Source: Bog-756 sp963845485 (lineage in GTDB: Bacteria > Actinomycetota > Acidimicrobiia > Acidimicrobiales > RAAP-2). Taken from it: a DNA stretch of 64,000 nt. The position numbers were made by a program, and so were the translations under genes. Of the stretch, positions 8,009 to 16,054 are shown piece by piece. Position 1 is the first letter of the stretch. Each line of letters begins with the position of its first letter. Where the stretch lies: positions 44,363 to 108,362 of the forward strand of contig CAWJSI010000005.1 in the NCBI GenBank assembly GCA_963845485.1, written 5' to 3'. The notes beneath the pieces were generated by a model. It was not told where the DNA came from. It saw only the letters and a program-made list of their open reading frames with translations, and did not search any database.

Positions 8009-9017
8009 CGAGCCCCGTCTCGATCTTCGCCACGACACCGGTGCCGGGGGTGAAGAAGACCGTGTTGACCTTGGTCCAACCACCCAGGCTGTCGATGGTG
8101 AAGAGGGACTGGGGCTTCGGGAACTTGAACTGGGCGGCCACCTTCGGCAACACCGGACGGTAGCCCTGCTGGCCCCAGACCTTCTGGCCGGCCGGCGAGA
8201 GCAGGTAGGCCACGAAGGCCTTGGCCGCCGACGGGTTGGTGGCCTTCAGCGAAACGGCGATGGGGTTCTGGATCAGGATGGTCTGGGGCGGGGTGATGAT
8301 GGTGATGGGCTCACCCTGCTTGGCGGCGTAGAGGGCATCGTCCTCGTAGTCGAGCAGTACGTCGCCTTCACCGGACAGGAAGGTCTGGAGGGCGGTCGAG
8401 GCGCTCGAGGGCTGGGCCACGGTGTTCTTCAGCAGCTTGGTCAGGTACGCCGTGGCCTGGGCCTTGTTCTTGCCCTGCTGGAGCTGGGCGCCGTAGGCGG
8501 CCATCAGGTTCCACTTGGCACTACCCGAGCTGAACGGGTTGGGGGTGACGACTCCGACGCCGCTCTTGATGAGGCTGGCCCAGTTGGTGATGTGCTTGGG
8601 ATTCCCTTTGCGGACGACGAACGAGACGATGGAGTTGGTCACCATGCCCTTGGTGGGGGTGGCGGCCCACTTGGGCGAGACGATGCCCGCCTTGACCAGC
8701 TTGGTCATGTCCGGCTCGAGCGAGAAGTTGACCACGTCGGCGGGAAGCCCGGAGGCCACCGCGGTCGACTGGGAGCCCGAGGCCCCGAAGGACTGGGAGA
8801 AGGTGACGCCGCTACCGGCCGAGGTGGCGTTGAAGGCGGTGATGAGGGCGGCGTAGGCCGGCTTGGGGGTGGAGTAGGCGACCAGGGCCACCGAGCCGCT
8901 GGCCGCTCCGGCGGTCGCCGGGATGGCCGCCCCTGCGGCGAGGGTTAGTCCCAACAGCGCGGCGCCACCCCCGATCCGGATCTTGCGGGTTGACCAGGAA
9001 CGAATAGGGGTCTGCAC
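7986..9017 (-). CDS. sbp: Sulfate-binding protein of the ABC importer
   Basis: This is the periplasmic-type or cell-surface sulfate/thiosulfate binding protein, 343 aa. It has a signal peptide (basic MQTPIRSWSTRKIRIGGG, then a hydrophobic stretch ending near ATAGA). The mature part shows the family pattern: VALVAYSTPKPAYAALI, QSFGASGSQ, ADVVNFSLEPDM and TPNPFSSGSAKWN, which corresponds to the ligand-binding segment TPNPKTSGNARW of known members. It is the first gene of the operon. The GTG at 9017 sits directly against an AGGAGG and a promoter ends just upstream, so translation may be leaderless. Confidence 0.92.
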   Translation of the reverse strand: MQTPIRSWSTRKIRIGGGAALLGLTLAAGAAIPATAGAASGSVALVAYSTPKPAYAALITAFNATSAGSGVTFSQSFGASGSQSTAVASGLPADVVNFSLEPDMTKLVKAGIVSPKWAATPTKGMVTNSIVSFVVRKGNPKHITNWASLIKSGVGVVTPNPFSSGSAKWNLMAAYGAQLQQGKNKAQATAYLTKLLKNTVAQPSSASTALQTFLSGEGDVLLDYEDDALYAAKQGEPITIITPPQTILIQNPIAVSLKATNPSAAKAFVAYLLSPAGQKVWGQQGYRPVLPKVAAQFKFPKPQSLFTIDSLGGWTKVNTVFFTPGTGVVAKIETGLGVSTSSS

Positions 9018-9025
9018 CTCCTAAT

Positions 9026-9053
9026 TCCATACCAAGTCGCTGGGCTTTGTCAA
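9026..9053 (-). promoter_or_regulatory. Promoter of the sbp-cysTWA operon
   Basis: On the minus strand TTGACA (9053-9048) and TATGGA (9031-9026) are separated by 16 bases. Transcription would begin about 9019-9018, almost at the GTG of sbp, implying a leaderless or near-leaderless message. I saw no cysteine- or SAM-type riboswitch upstream. Confidence 0.6.
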
Positions 9054-9343
9054 GTAGAAACGACCACGGACCGCGAGCGGACGACGCCGTTGCGTGCTGG
9101 AATCCGGGAGTCGTCGGGGACGCCGACCGTTCGCACGGCCCGAAGCAAGGCCCGGCCCCTGGGGTGCAACCAGTCACAGCGTGGCGGCAGCCTCGCCGGA
9201 TCCCTTGTCCTCGTAGTGGCGGGGAAGAGTGTGCCGACGCCATCGGCACCGGCGCGCCAGTCGCCGAACTGACCCATGGGACCTGGCGTGCGCCCGCCCG
9301 GGCCCGGAGGGCCGCTACGGGCGCCCCGACCAGCCGGTCCCGC
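9054..9343. other. Intergenic, no gene recognised
   Basis: This GC-rich stretch lies upstream of sbp and next to a doubtful small gene. Several frames are open by GC bias only. I see no conserved motif, RNA fold or repeat in it. Confidence 0.4.
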
Positions 9344-9571
9344 TCAGGGTTGGCGGAGGGTGCGGGCCCGCTCGATATGGCTCATGCGCACCTGGGCCAC
9401 CAGCCAGTTGTCCGATCGGGTGAGCTCCCGCTCTGCCGGTCGGTGATGGTGGCCGGATGGGGCGTCGGTGCGCGCACCGCACTTCCGACACACGGGCATG
9501 CGCCCGTTGGTTTCGGGGGTGTGGTGCTCGTCGAGCCGGTTTCCTACCTGGGATGCCTCGGGTGTGACCAT
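9344..9571 (-). CDS. Small CxxC protein, hypothetical
   Basis: This is a possible 75-aa protein from ATG 9571 (GGAG five bases upstream) or 51 aa from ATG 9499. It contains a CRKCGARTDAP zinc-ribbon-like knuckle followed by HHHRPAERELTRSDNWLVAQVRMSHIERAR, an amphipathic helical tail. The composition reads like protein rather than antisense noise, but I do not recognise a family. It runs the same way as the small basic protein and sbp. Confidence 0.4.
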   Translation of the reverse strand: MVTPEASQVGNRLDEHHTPETNGRMPVCRKCGARTDAPSGHHHRPAERELTRSDNWLVAQVRMSHIERARTLRQP

Positions 9572-9631
9572 GGTGCTCCGATCGCCCGGCGCTGGCCCGT
9601 GGGTCCCGTGCCGGGCCTCATGAAGGGGCGG

Positions 9632-9745
9632 CTAACGGGTCAACCCCTTGCGGGTCTGCTCCTTGTCCTTTTTGGCCTGTCGCTTCTCTTTGAGTGACTT
9701 GCCGGACTTCTTGGAGGCGGTCTTGCGGGGTGACTTGTCGGTCAT
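9632..9745 (-). CDS. Small lysine-rich protein
   Basis: This 37-aa, extremely basic protein begins MTDKSPRKTASKKSGKSLK and consists mostly of Lys/Arg/Ser. Similar tiny basic proteins are common in actinobacteria, without a proven role; nucleic-acid or ribosome binding is a fair guess. The ATG at 9745 has a strong ribosome site (AAGGGGGA, about 5 bases upstream), which decides the start over a longer reading back to 9883. Confidence 0.7.
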   Translation of the reverse strand: MTDKSPRKTASKKSGKSLKEKRQAKKDKEQTRKGLTR

Positions 9746-9884
9746 ATCGTCCCCCTTCCCTACGACGAGCGTACTCCTCTGGGTCGGGCGCGCCACCTGA
9801 CTACCATCCGGGTCGTGTCGGTCCTCCCGCCAGCGGCGACGGTTTCCCTCCCCGTGCCGTGGTGACACCGTTGCCGGGCCCACC

Positions 9885-11003
9885 GTGAGCGACTCGCCGC
9901 GCTCGAATCCGCTGACCCCCGACCGGCTTCGTCTCGACCGACTCGCCGCCCAGCTCCTGGTCGGACCGCGGGCTGGCTCGCCCGAGGAGGTCGTGAGTCG
10001 GCTGGCTGCCGTTCAGGCCCAGGACGAACGCGGATTCCGCCTGGCCGTCCGCAGCCGGAGCGACGGCCTGGTCGCCGCCGACGTCGACGCGGCCCTCACC
10101 GAGTCACGCTCGCTGGTGGTGACCTGGCTCAATCGGGGAACGCTGCACCTCGTGACCACCGAGGATTACTGGTGGCTCCACCCGATCACCGCGCCGCGGG
10201 TGGTGGGGGAGAACGACCGGCGACTACGCCAGCTCGGAGTGAGCGACCGTGAGGCCGAGCGGGGGATCGACGTGATCGTGGACGCCCTGGCCGGCGCCGG
10301 CCCCCTGTCCCGCCCCGACCTCCGTCGGGGTCTCGAGGCCTCCGGGGTGCCCTGCCCCGGACAGATCTTCATCCATCTGGTGGCGGCGGCCAGTCTGCGT
10401 GGCCTGGTGGTGCGGGGGCCGGTCCTCGAAGGTGCCCATGCCTACGTGCTGGCGGCCGACTGGCTCGGTCGTCCGCCGCGGCCACTCGACGCCGATGAGG
10501 CCCATGGTCGGCTGGCCCGTCGGTATCTGGCCGGCCACGGACCGGCCTCGGCTCGGGACCTGGCCGCCTGGTCCGGGATCACCCTGGCTGACGCCCGGAG
10601 GGGACTGGCCGTGATCGCCGATGAGGTCGCACAGGTGACGACCGGTGGCGGGCCGGCCGATGCCGCCGGTGAGCCGTGCTACCGGCTCTCGGGCAGTGAT
10701 CACGGCGGCCCGACCGCGCCTCCTCCCCGTCTACTCGGGCCGTTCGACCCCCTCCTGCACGGGTGGCGCTCACGGGAGCTCACCGTCGGCGACCACGGCA
10801 GCATCGTGACCACCAACGGCATCTTCCGGCCGGTGGCCCTGGTCCGAGGTCGGGCCGTTGCCACCTGGACGCTTCCGGGCGGGATCGTCACCATCGATCC
10901 GCTCGAGGAGCTGTCCGCACGGGTGCGGGCGGCGCTGGCCAAAGAGGCCGCCGACGTGCAGCGGTTCCTGGGCCTCGACGGTGGGCCGGCGGTGTTCTGT
11001 TGA
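9885..11003 (+). CDS. Winged-helix DNA-binding protein, AlkZ-like DNA glycosylase family
   Basis: This 372-aa protein belongs to the HTH_42/AlkZ-like family of tandem winged helices. AlkZ removes bulky or crosslinked bases from DNA. The QxQ catalytic-type motif is present at residues 44-46 (AAVQAQDERGF), followed by the conserved NRGTLHLVTTEDYWWLHP region and a final barrel segment around TTNGIFRPVALVRGRAVATW. It starts with GTG at 9885, without an obvious Shine-Dalgarno. It is monocistronic and divergent from the small basic gene. Repair activity is inferred from family and motif only. Confidence 0.8.
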   Translation: MSDSPRSNPLTPDRLRLDRLAAQLLVGPRAGSPEEVVSRLAAVQAQDERGFRLAVRSRSDGLVAADVDAALTESRSLVVTWLNRGTLHLVTTEDYWWLHPITAPRVVGENDRRLRQLGVSDREAERGIDVIVDALAGAGPLSRPDLRRGLEASGVPCPGQIFIHLVAAASLRGLVVRGPVLEGAHAYVLAADWLGRPPRPLDADEAHGRLARRYLAGHGPASARDLAAWSGITLADARRGLAVIADEVAQVTTGGGPADAAGEPCYRLSGSDHGGPTAPPPRLLGPFDPLLHGWRSRELTVGDHGSIVTTNGIFRPVALVRGRAVATWTLPGGIVTIDPLEELSARVRAALAKEAADVQRFLGLDGGPAVFC

Positions 11004-11120
11004 GGACGGTGGTGTTCCGCCGGAGGATGGGTGGGTCGTCGCAGACCGGCCGGCACCGACCACCCCGTCATCGTGATTTCGGCAGGGTTACAGTTCCCGT
11101 AGCGGAAGTAGGGGGACGCC

Positions 11121-12521
11121 ATGTGGAGGCGAAGAGCAGCAGCGGTGGGAGCGGTGGTCCTGGCCGCGACCGTCCTCAGTGCCTGTGACTGGACCATGTA
11201 CAGGGCCGGGCCGAGCCTGAACGGCTGGAACGCCTTCGAGAACACGATCTCGGTGTCGAACGTGGGCAACCTGCGGGCCGCGTTCACCGGAACGTCATCG
11301 CAAAGCGACGGCTCGATCACCGTGGCCGGCGGCGTCGTGTATGTCGAGGGAGTCGGCACCACGACGAGCCCCCCCGAGTTGGCGGCCTTCGACGCCAACG
11401 GCACCACCGACTGCAGCGGGGTCGTGCCGACCTGTACACCACTGTGGACGGCAACGTTGCCGGCCGGAACGGGTCACTCAACTCCCGCCGTGGCCAACGG
11501 CATCGTCTACGTGTCCGCCGGGGATCTGTACGCCTACGACGCGGCGGGTACTACCGACTGCAGCGGAACCCCCAAGGTGTGCACCCCCCTGTGGGAGGGC
11601 CGGGTGAGTGCGGCGAACTACTCCTCCCCGAACATCGTCAACGGGGTGGTCTATGTGGGCGGGAGTGGTTCGGCCATGTTGTACACCTTCGACGCGTCGG
11701 GCTCGACGAACTGCTCGGGTACACCCAAGGTGTGCCAACCGTTGTGGCAGGGATCGACCGCGGCCGGGGGCAGCCAGGGAGCGATCTCCGCCCCGGCCTT
11801 CGCCAACGGCGTGGTCTACATCGCTGCGGGTGACGGGAGTCTCTACGCCTTCGACGGGAGCGGCAAGACCAACTGCTCGGGGAGCCCGGTTGTCTGTACC
11901 CAGCTGTGGTCGGCTCACGTCGGAGGTACCGCGCCACCCCCGCAGACCGCCCCTGCCGTGGCCAACGGCGCCGTCTACTACGCCAACGGGACCCTCTACG
12001 CTTTCGACGCCGCTGGAGTAAGCGGCTGTAGTGGTACCCCCAAGGTCTGCACGCCGATGTGGACGGGTGCGGGGTCGGCCATCTCCTCGCCTGCGGTGAC
12101 CAACAGCACCGTCTACGTGGGTGAGGCCTCCTTCGGTGGCCAGAGTGGTGTGGCGGCGTTCGACGCTTCGGGAACGAACGGTTGCGCCGGCACACCCAAG
12201 GTCTGTAATCCCCTCTGGTTCGACTCGGTCAGCGGCGGAACCGTCGGCCTCGGCGGGTACTCGTCGCCGACGGTGGCCAACGGGGTGCTCTACGTCGGTG
12301 GGAACGACTTTAGGGCCGGAGGTGGGCTCTATGCCTTCGACGCCGCGGGCAGCACCGATTGCTCGGGAACGCCGCGAACATGCGCACCGCTGTTTACCTA
12401 TTCGGTGGGCGCAGGGACCTACGTCTTCTCCGACGCCGCCGTGGCCAACGCCACCGTGTATCTGCGTGAGTCGAACCTCACCGGGGATGTGACGAACTTC
12501 GTGGCGCTCAAACTGCCCTGA
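11121..12521 (+). CDS. Lipoprotein with PQQ-like beta-propeller, Cys pair in every blade
   Basis: This 466-aa exported protein has a lipobox (VLSAC at residues 18-22), so it is likely membrane anchored. The rest is a repeated blade motif of the PQQ-binding-like propeller class: GxVYV then LYAFDAAGTTDCSGTPKVC-type units. Seven such units can be counted, each with two Cys ten to eleven residues apart, presumably one disulfide per blade. There is no catalytic PQQ site evident; a binding or scaffold role is more likely. Its partner is unknown; it ends convergent with the PAS-GGDEF gene. Confidence 0.85.
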   Translation: MWRRRAAAVGAVVLAATVLSACDWTMYRAGPSLNGWNAFENTISVSNVGNLRAAFTGTSSQSDGSITVAGGVVYVEGVGTTTSPPELAAFDANGTTDCSGVVPTCTPLWTATLPAGTGHSTPAVANGIVYVSAGDLYAYDAAGTTDCSGTPKVCTPLWEGRVSAANYSSPNIVNGVVYVGGSGSAMLYTFDASGSTNCSGTPKVCQPLWQGSTAAGGSQGAISAPAFANGVVYIAAGDGSLYAFDGSGKTNCSGSPVVCTQLWSAHVGGTAPPPQTAPAVANGAVYYANGTLYAFDAAGVSGCSGTPKVCTPMWTGAGSAISSPAVTNSTVYVGEASFGGQSGVAAFDASGTNGCAGTPKVCNPLWFDSVSGGTVGLGGYSSPTVANGVLYVGGNDFRAGGGLYAFDAAGSTDCSGTPRTCAPLFTYSVGAGTYVFSDAAVANATVYLRESNLTGDVTNFVALKLP

Positions 12522-12664
12522 ACGGGCAGGCCATTGGTGCAGAGGACACGACTGGGGTCCCGCGCCGTTCTGGCTGGATCATGTCGGGTAGCCGATAACC
12601 GCCATGGGCTGGAGCCCGGCGAACGGGTGGACCCAGGTCGGCGGAAGACCAATGTCACGGTGGC

Positions 12665-14479
12665 CTACGTCCAGGCGAAGACCTCGACCCGGTTCTTCCC
12701 TTCCTCCTTGGCCCAGTACATGGCGGCGTCGGCCTCCTCGACTACGTCGGAGGCGGTCATGGTGCCGGCATGGTCGAGGGCCAACGCTGACGGATAGGTG
12801 ATGCCGACGCTGACCGTGACCCGGTGCTCCACGCCCTGGACGGTGATGGGCACCCGGAGAGCCTGGACCACCCGGTCGGCCACCCGCAGGGCCAAGTTTC
12901 GGTCGAAGGCCACATCGGTCGGGGACGGTTCGGGAGCTGCGGTCTCGTCGTTGCGGTTCCAGGGCTCGATGACGAGGACGAACTCGTCACCACCCACGCG
13001 GGCCACGGTGTCCCCTTCACGTACGACCTTGCTCAGGCGCTCCGCCGTCTCGATGAGGACGGCGTCGCCGGCGGCGTGACCTGAGGTGTCGTTGACCTGC
13101 TTGAAGCCGTCGAGGTCACAGAACAGGACGGCGATCTCCCGTCCCTGGCGTTCCGATCGGGCCAGGGCCGCGGTCAGTCGATCGAGCAGCAGGGCCCGGT
13201 TGGGAAGCCCGGTGAGGCTGTCATGGAGTGCGTCGTAGGAGAGCTTCTCTTCGGCCACGACGAGATCGGTCACGTCGCGGAGGACGCCGAGCACCTCGGT
13301 CACCACGCCGCTGGTATCGCGCCGGAAGGGAACAATGCGGCGGCTCAGCCACCGCCACCCGTCGTCACCGTGGCACACCCGGTAGCGCTCCTCGAGCACC
13401 TCACCGTCGGCGAGGTGGAGGGCGCGCTCGTCCATGCTCTGGAGGCGGGCCTGGTCGTCGTTGTGCACCATCGTCTCGGCGATGGACGAGGGGGCCGACC
13501 CATCGGTGGGTCCGGGGAGGCCGGGCACCTGCTCGTCCCGTGAGGCGTAGATGGTGGCCCCGGTCCTGATGTCGGTGATGAAGGTGTAGTCCGGCGATGC
13601 GGCGATGACCGCCTGCTGGAAGGCGGTGGCCTCGATGATGTCGGCCTCGGCTGCCACCTGGTCGGTGACGTCGACCACGGCCCCGACCCGCCGTCGGAGG
13701 GTTCCGTCCTCGAATACGCCGCGGATGTACGAGTCGAAGGTGCGGACCTCACCGTCGCCGGCCCGGAACATCCGGTAGCGGATCCGGATGGGCTCGTCGC
13801 TCAGTCGGGCCGCGTCCAACGCCCCGTCGACCAGCTTCCGGTCGTCGGGGTGGACCCGGGCCGCCGCCTCGGTGTAGCCGCCATGGAAGGGTCTCGGGTC
13901 GAGGTGGTGGAGGGCGAAGAGCCCGTCGGACCAAGTGATGACGTCGGTTGCCGTGTCCCACTCCCAGGATCCGGAGTGCCCGATGGACTCGGCATCCTGC
14001 AATCGGCGGCGTTCCTCGCGCAGTCCCCGCTCGGAATCCCGCAGGGCCCGCTCGGAGCGCCGGGCCTCGGTGATGTCGAGGGCGTAGCCGATGCCGGCCA
14101 TGATCGACCCGTCGTTGTCGGCCAGGGGCGAGATCCGGTGGAGGTATGTCCGCTCACCGAAGGTGATCTCGAGCGACGCCTCTTCGCCGGTCAGGGCCAA
14201 CCGGTAGGGACCCTCGAGCCTGGCTGCCACCTCGGCTGGGAACACCTCGTAGATGGTCCGGCCCTGGATGGTGTCCTGGGTGAGGCCCACCGTGGCCAGA
14301 CCCTGGCCTCCGGCGCACAGGTAGCGCAGCTCCTGGTCGAAGACAACGATGGCCCCCTCAGGGAAGCCCTGGACGATGGGGTGGGAGCCGGCCACGGCCA
14401 GGAGCTCACGGGCGGACCGCGCCGGTCCCGAGCCGCTCACCGGACCGACCAGCTGGCGGTGCGACCGGCACACTCCCAC
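12665..14479 (-). CDS. Diguanylate cyclase with three PAS-type sensor domains
   Basis: The C-terminal GGDEF domain makes cyclic di-GMP. The active motif GGDEF is intact and preceded by R-E-G-D at the five-residue spacing of the inhibitory I-site (REGDTVARVGGDEF), so product inhibition is expected. Upstream are about three PAS/PAC units: one near SHPIVQGFPEGAIVVFD, one near SGSWEWDTATDVITW and one near SPDYTFITDIRTG. No membrane segment is seen, so it is probably cytosolic. The start is unresolved: GTG 14479 or GTG 14440 would both keep the first PAS. The frame stays open to 15076 but the extra part is low-complexity and looks non-coding. Confidence 0.85.
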   Translation of the reverse strand: MGVCRSHRQLVGPVSGSGPARSARELLAVAGSHPIVQGFPEGAIVVFDQELRYLCAGGQGLATVGLTQDTIQGRTIYEVFPAEVAARLEGPYRLALTGEEASLEITFGERTYLHRISPLADNDGSIMAGIGYALDITEARRSERALRDSERGLREERRRLQDAESIGHSGSWEWDTATDVITWSDGLFALHHLDPRPFHGGYTEAAARVHPDDRKLVDGALDAARLSDEPIRIRYRMFRAGDGEVRTFDSYIRGVFEDGTLRRRVGAVVDVTDQVAAEADIIEATAFQQAVIAASPDYTFITDIRTGATIYASRDEQVPGLPGPTDGSAPSSIAETMVHNDDQARLQSMDERALHLADGEVLEERYRVCHGDDGWRWLSRRIVPFRRDTSGVVTEVLGVLRDVTDLVVAEEKLSYDALHDSLTGLPNRALLLDRLTAALARSERQGREIAVLFCDLDGFKQVNDTSGHAAGDAVLIETAERLSKVVREGDTVARVGGDEFVLVIEPWNRNDETAAPEPSPTDVAFDRNLALRVADRVVQALRVPITVQGVEHRVTVSVGITYPSALALDHAGTMTASDVVEEADAAMYWAKEEGKNRVEVFAWT

Positions 14480-15139
14480 GGCGGACCGACGACGGGCACG
14501 CCGCGGCCATCGGGGACGCACCGGTTGTGAGCCATAGGTCCTGTATCGGAAGTTCCGGGAGGGTCCTGAAGGGAATTGCCTGGTCCCCGGCGTAAGGGGC
14601 GCACGCCCCCTACCGTTTTTCCACGTCCAGGACGGACTGCCCAATCGGCGACGACCTGGGGTCACCGCACCAGCGGTCGGCACCCAAATCTGGGCGGCCA
14701 GCCAGGTCGGACGCGACGTGGTGACACCGACACTGGTGTTGGCCGAGCGGCATCGAGGGCGCAGGGTCCAGCGCGTGGGTGCTCTGCTGGCCCGGTACGA
14801 GGGGCCATCAGCTGTCGCGACACCGACGTCGAACTGGCCCGGTTGGTTGGTGGTGTGCTCCACGCCTCGTCGGCGGGGAACGAGGACATGGTCGACGCCA
14901 TGTCGTGGCGGTCGCGGTCGCGGCGGTGGTGGTGTCGTGGTGACCCGAGACACCGGTGATCTCGAACGACTCGCCGCTCCCTGCCGGTCGGTTGTCGTGG
15001 CGGGACTCGACGACTCGCCCGGCTGAGGCACCACCGGGTCTCTGAGAGGCCCAAAACTCGACATGGGTTCGATCACGCCGACTGGGCGATCGGAAGTGTT
15101 CCGAGAGGTCGGAACGATCCGTGGCTGGCCACAACGGGC
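14480..15139. other. Intergenic region, mostly featureless
   Basis: About 660 bp between the PAS-GGDEF start and the DUF3052 stop. A short hairpin GGGGC-GCAC-GCCCC lies near 14596. A 31-codon minus-strand frame (ATG 14535) with AGGACC upstream ends by overlapping the GTG at 14440; it could be a leader or nothing. I see no cyclic di-GMP riboswitch or other known RNA. Confidence 0.4.
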
Positions 15140-15583
15140 TCAGGGCTTGGATCCGGGAGGACCGTCGATGCCCCGGTGCTCCCGGCGCCAGACCAGACGG
15201 AGTCCGGTCCACTCGTTGTCGATGGCGCAGACCTTGTTGTCGACCAGTCCGAGAGGAAGGGCGATCCGACGCACCTCGTGGTCGGTCAGGTCGGTCTCGA
15301 GCTTCGATGTCCTCTTCGGCCAGGCTGTCCAGAGCCCGCCGGAGGGGAAGACCATCGCCGCCAACCGCTCGATGGCTGCCTCGAGGGCGATGACTTCGGT
15401 GAAGAAGGCGAGTACGACGTCGGCGGTGCCGCGGGCCTGGCGGCGCACGGTGACCTCCGGTGGCAGGTCGAGGTCCAAGGGGTCGGGCATCCCGAGCAGG
15501 ACGAGCCGGGACCCGGTGACGATGCCCAGCTTCTTGGCCAGTGGCGTCGACGGGGTGTTGACCACGGTCTCGAAGTATCGCAC
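15140..15583 (-). CDS. DUF3052 family protein
   Basis: This 147-aa protein matches the DUF3052 family of actinobacteria: TPLAKKLGIVTGSRLVLLGMP, a central DVVLAFF segment, the signature GGLWTAWPKRTSK and the end DNKVCAIDNEWTGLRLVWRR. The function of the family is unknown. GTG 15583 or GTG 15565 could be the start; homology to the family begins just after the second. It is the last gene before a 75-bp gap to the next minus-strand gene. Confidence 0.85.
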   Translation of the reverse strand: MRYFETVVNTPSTPLAKKLGIVTGSRLVLLGMPDPLDLDLPPEVTVRRQARGTADVVLAFFTEVIALEAAIERLAAMVFPSGGLWTAWPKRTSKLETDLTDHEVRRIALPLGLVDNKVCAIDNEWTGLRLVWRREHRGIDGPPGSKP

Positions 15584-15657
15584 CCGCTGGGACGGCCGTT
15601 ACCCGTTGGTGCCACGTAGGTACTGGCGCGACCGACTGACGGCGACTGACCGACCGG

Positions 15658-16050
15658 CTACGTCCGCACCTCTGGTGCCCGGGAGGAGCCGACCGCGGCG
15701 GGCCAGGTCAACTGGGCCACTTCGCCCCCGGCGACCACGAGGTCCACCACCGGGTCCGATGCCGACCGAACCGGGTCGTTGGGCCGGATCCGGAGCTGGT
15801 AGTGGCCAGCCACAAGAGACCCGAAGACACCGGCGTGGGCCACGGTGTCCCGGAGGTCCCGCGGTCGGATGGCGGTGTGGGTCCCGTTCCAAGGTTGGCC
15901 GAGGGGTCGGATCTCGATCTCCTCACCGACGAGGTGGCCCGGGGTGAAGATGATGGCCGCCCCCTTGTCGCCCCCGATGTCGAGGACCACAGTGCCCTCG
16001 CCGCTCGGGCCGAGTGCGACCTCGGCCCGAGCGTGGGTGTGCGCTCCCAT
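15658..16050 (-). CDS. Conserved hypothetical protein next to DUF4331 gene
   Basis: This 130-aa protein begins MGAHTHARAEVALGPSGEG and has a segment VVLDIGGDKGAAIIFTPGHL that recurs in small actinobacterial proteins of unknown function. It then reads as beta-strand-rich (GEEIEIRP, GHYQLRIRP) and ends in a GGEVAQLTWP strand. It has no signal peptide. It begins four bases after the DUF4331 stop, so the two are almost surely co-transcribed and possibly coupled. Confidence 0.7.
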   Translation of the reverse strand: MGAHTHARAEVALGPSGEGTVVLDIGGDKGAAIIFTPGHLVGEEIEIRPLGQPWNGTHTAIRPRDLRDTVAHAGVFGSLVAGHYQLRIRPNDPVRSASDPVVDLVVAGGEVAQLTWPAAVGSSRAPEVRT

Positions 16051-16054
16051 GGGA

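Noticed and set aside
9054..9343. Possible SAM or cobalamin riboswitch upstream of sbp
   Set aside because: I found no conserved box of either class, and the promoter lies directly at the sbp start, leaving no room for a leader RNA.
12513..12529. Hairpin CTGCCC/GGGCAG as terminator of the propeller gene
   Set aside because: Only six pairs, overlapping the stop codon itself; too weak to call.
14480..15076. N-terminal extension of the PAS-GGDEF gene up to 15076
   Set aside because: The frame is open, but it encodes Pro/Arg/Thr-rich low-complexity sequence with no domain, and the first PAS starts only after 14440.
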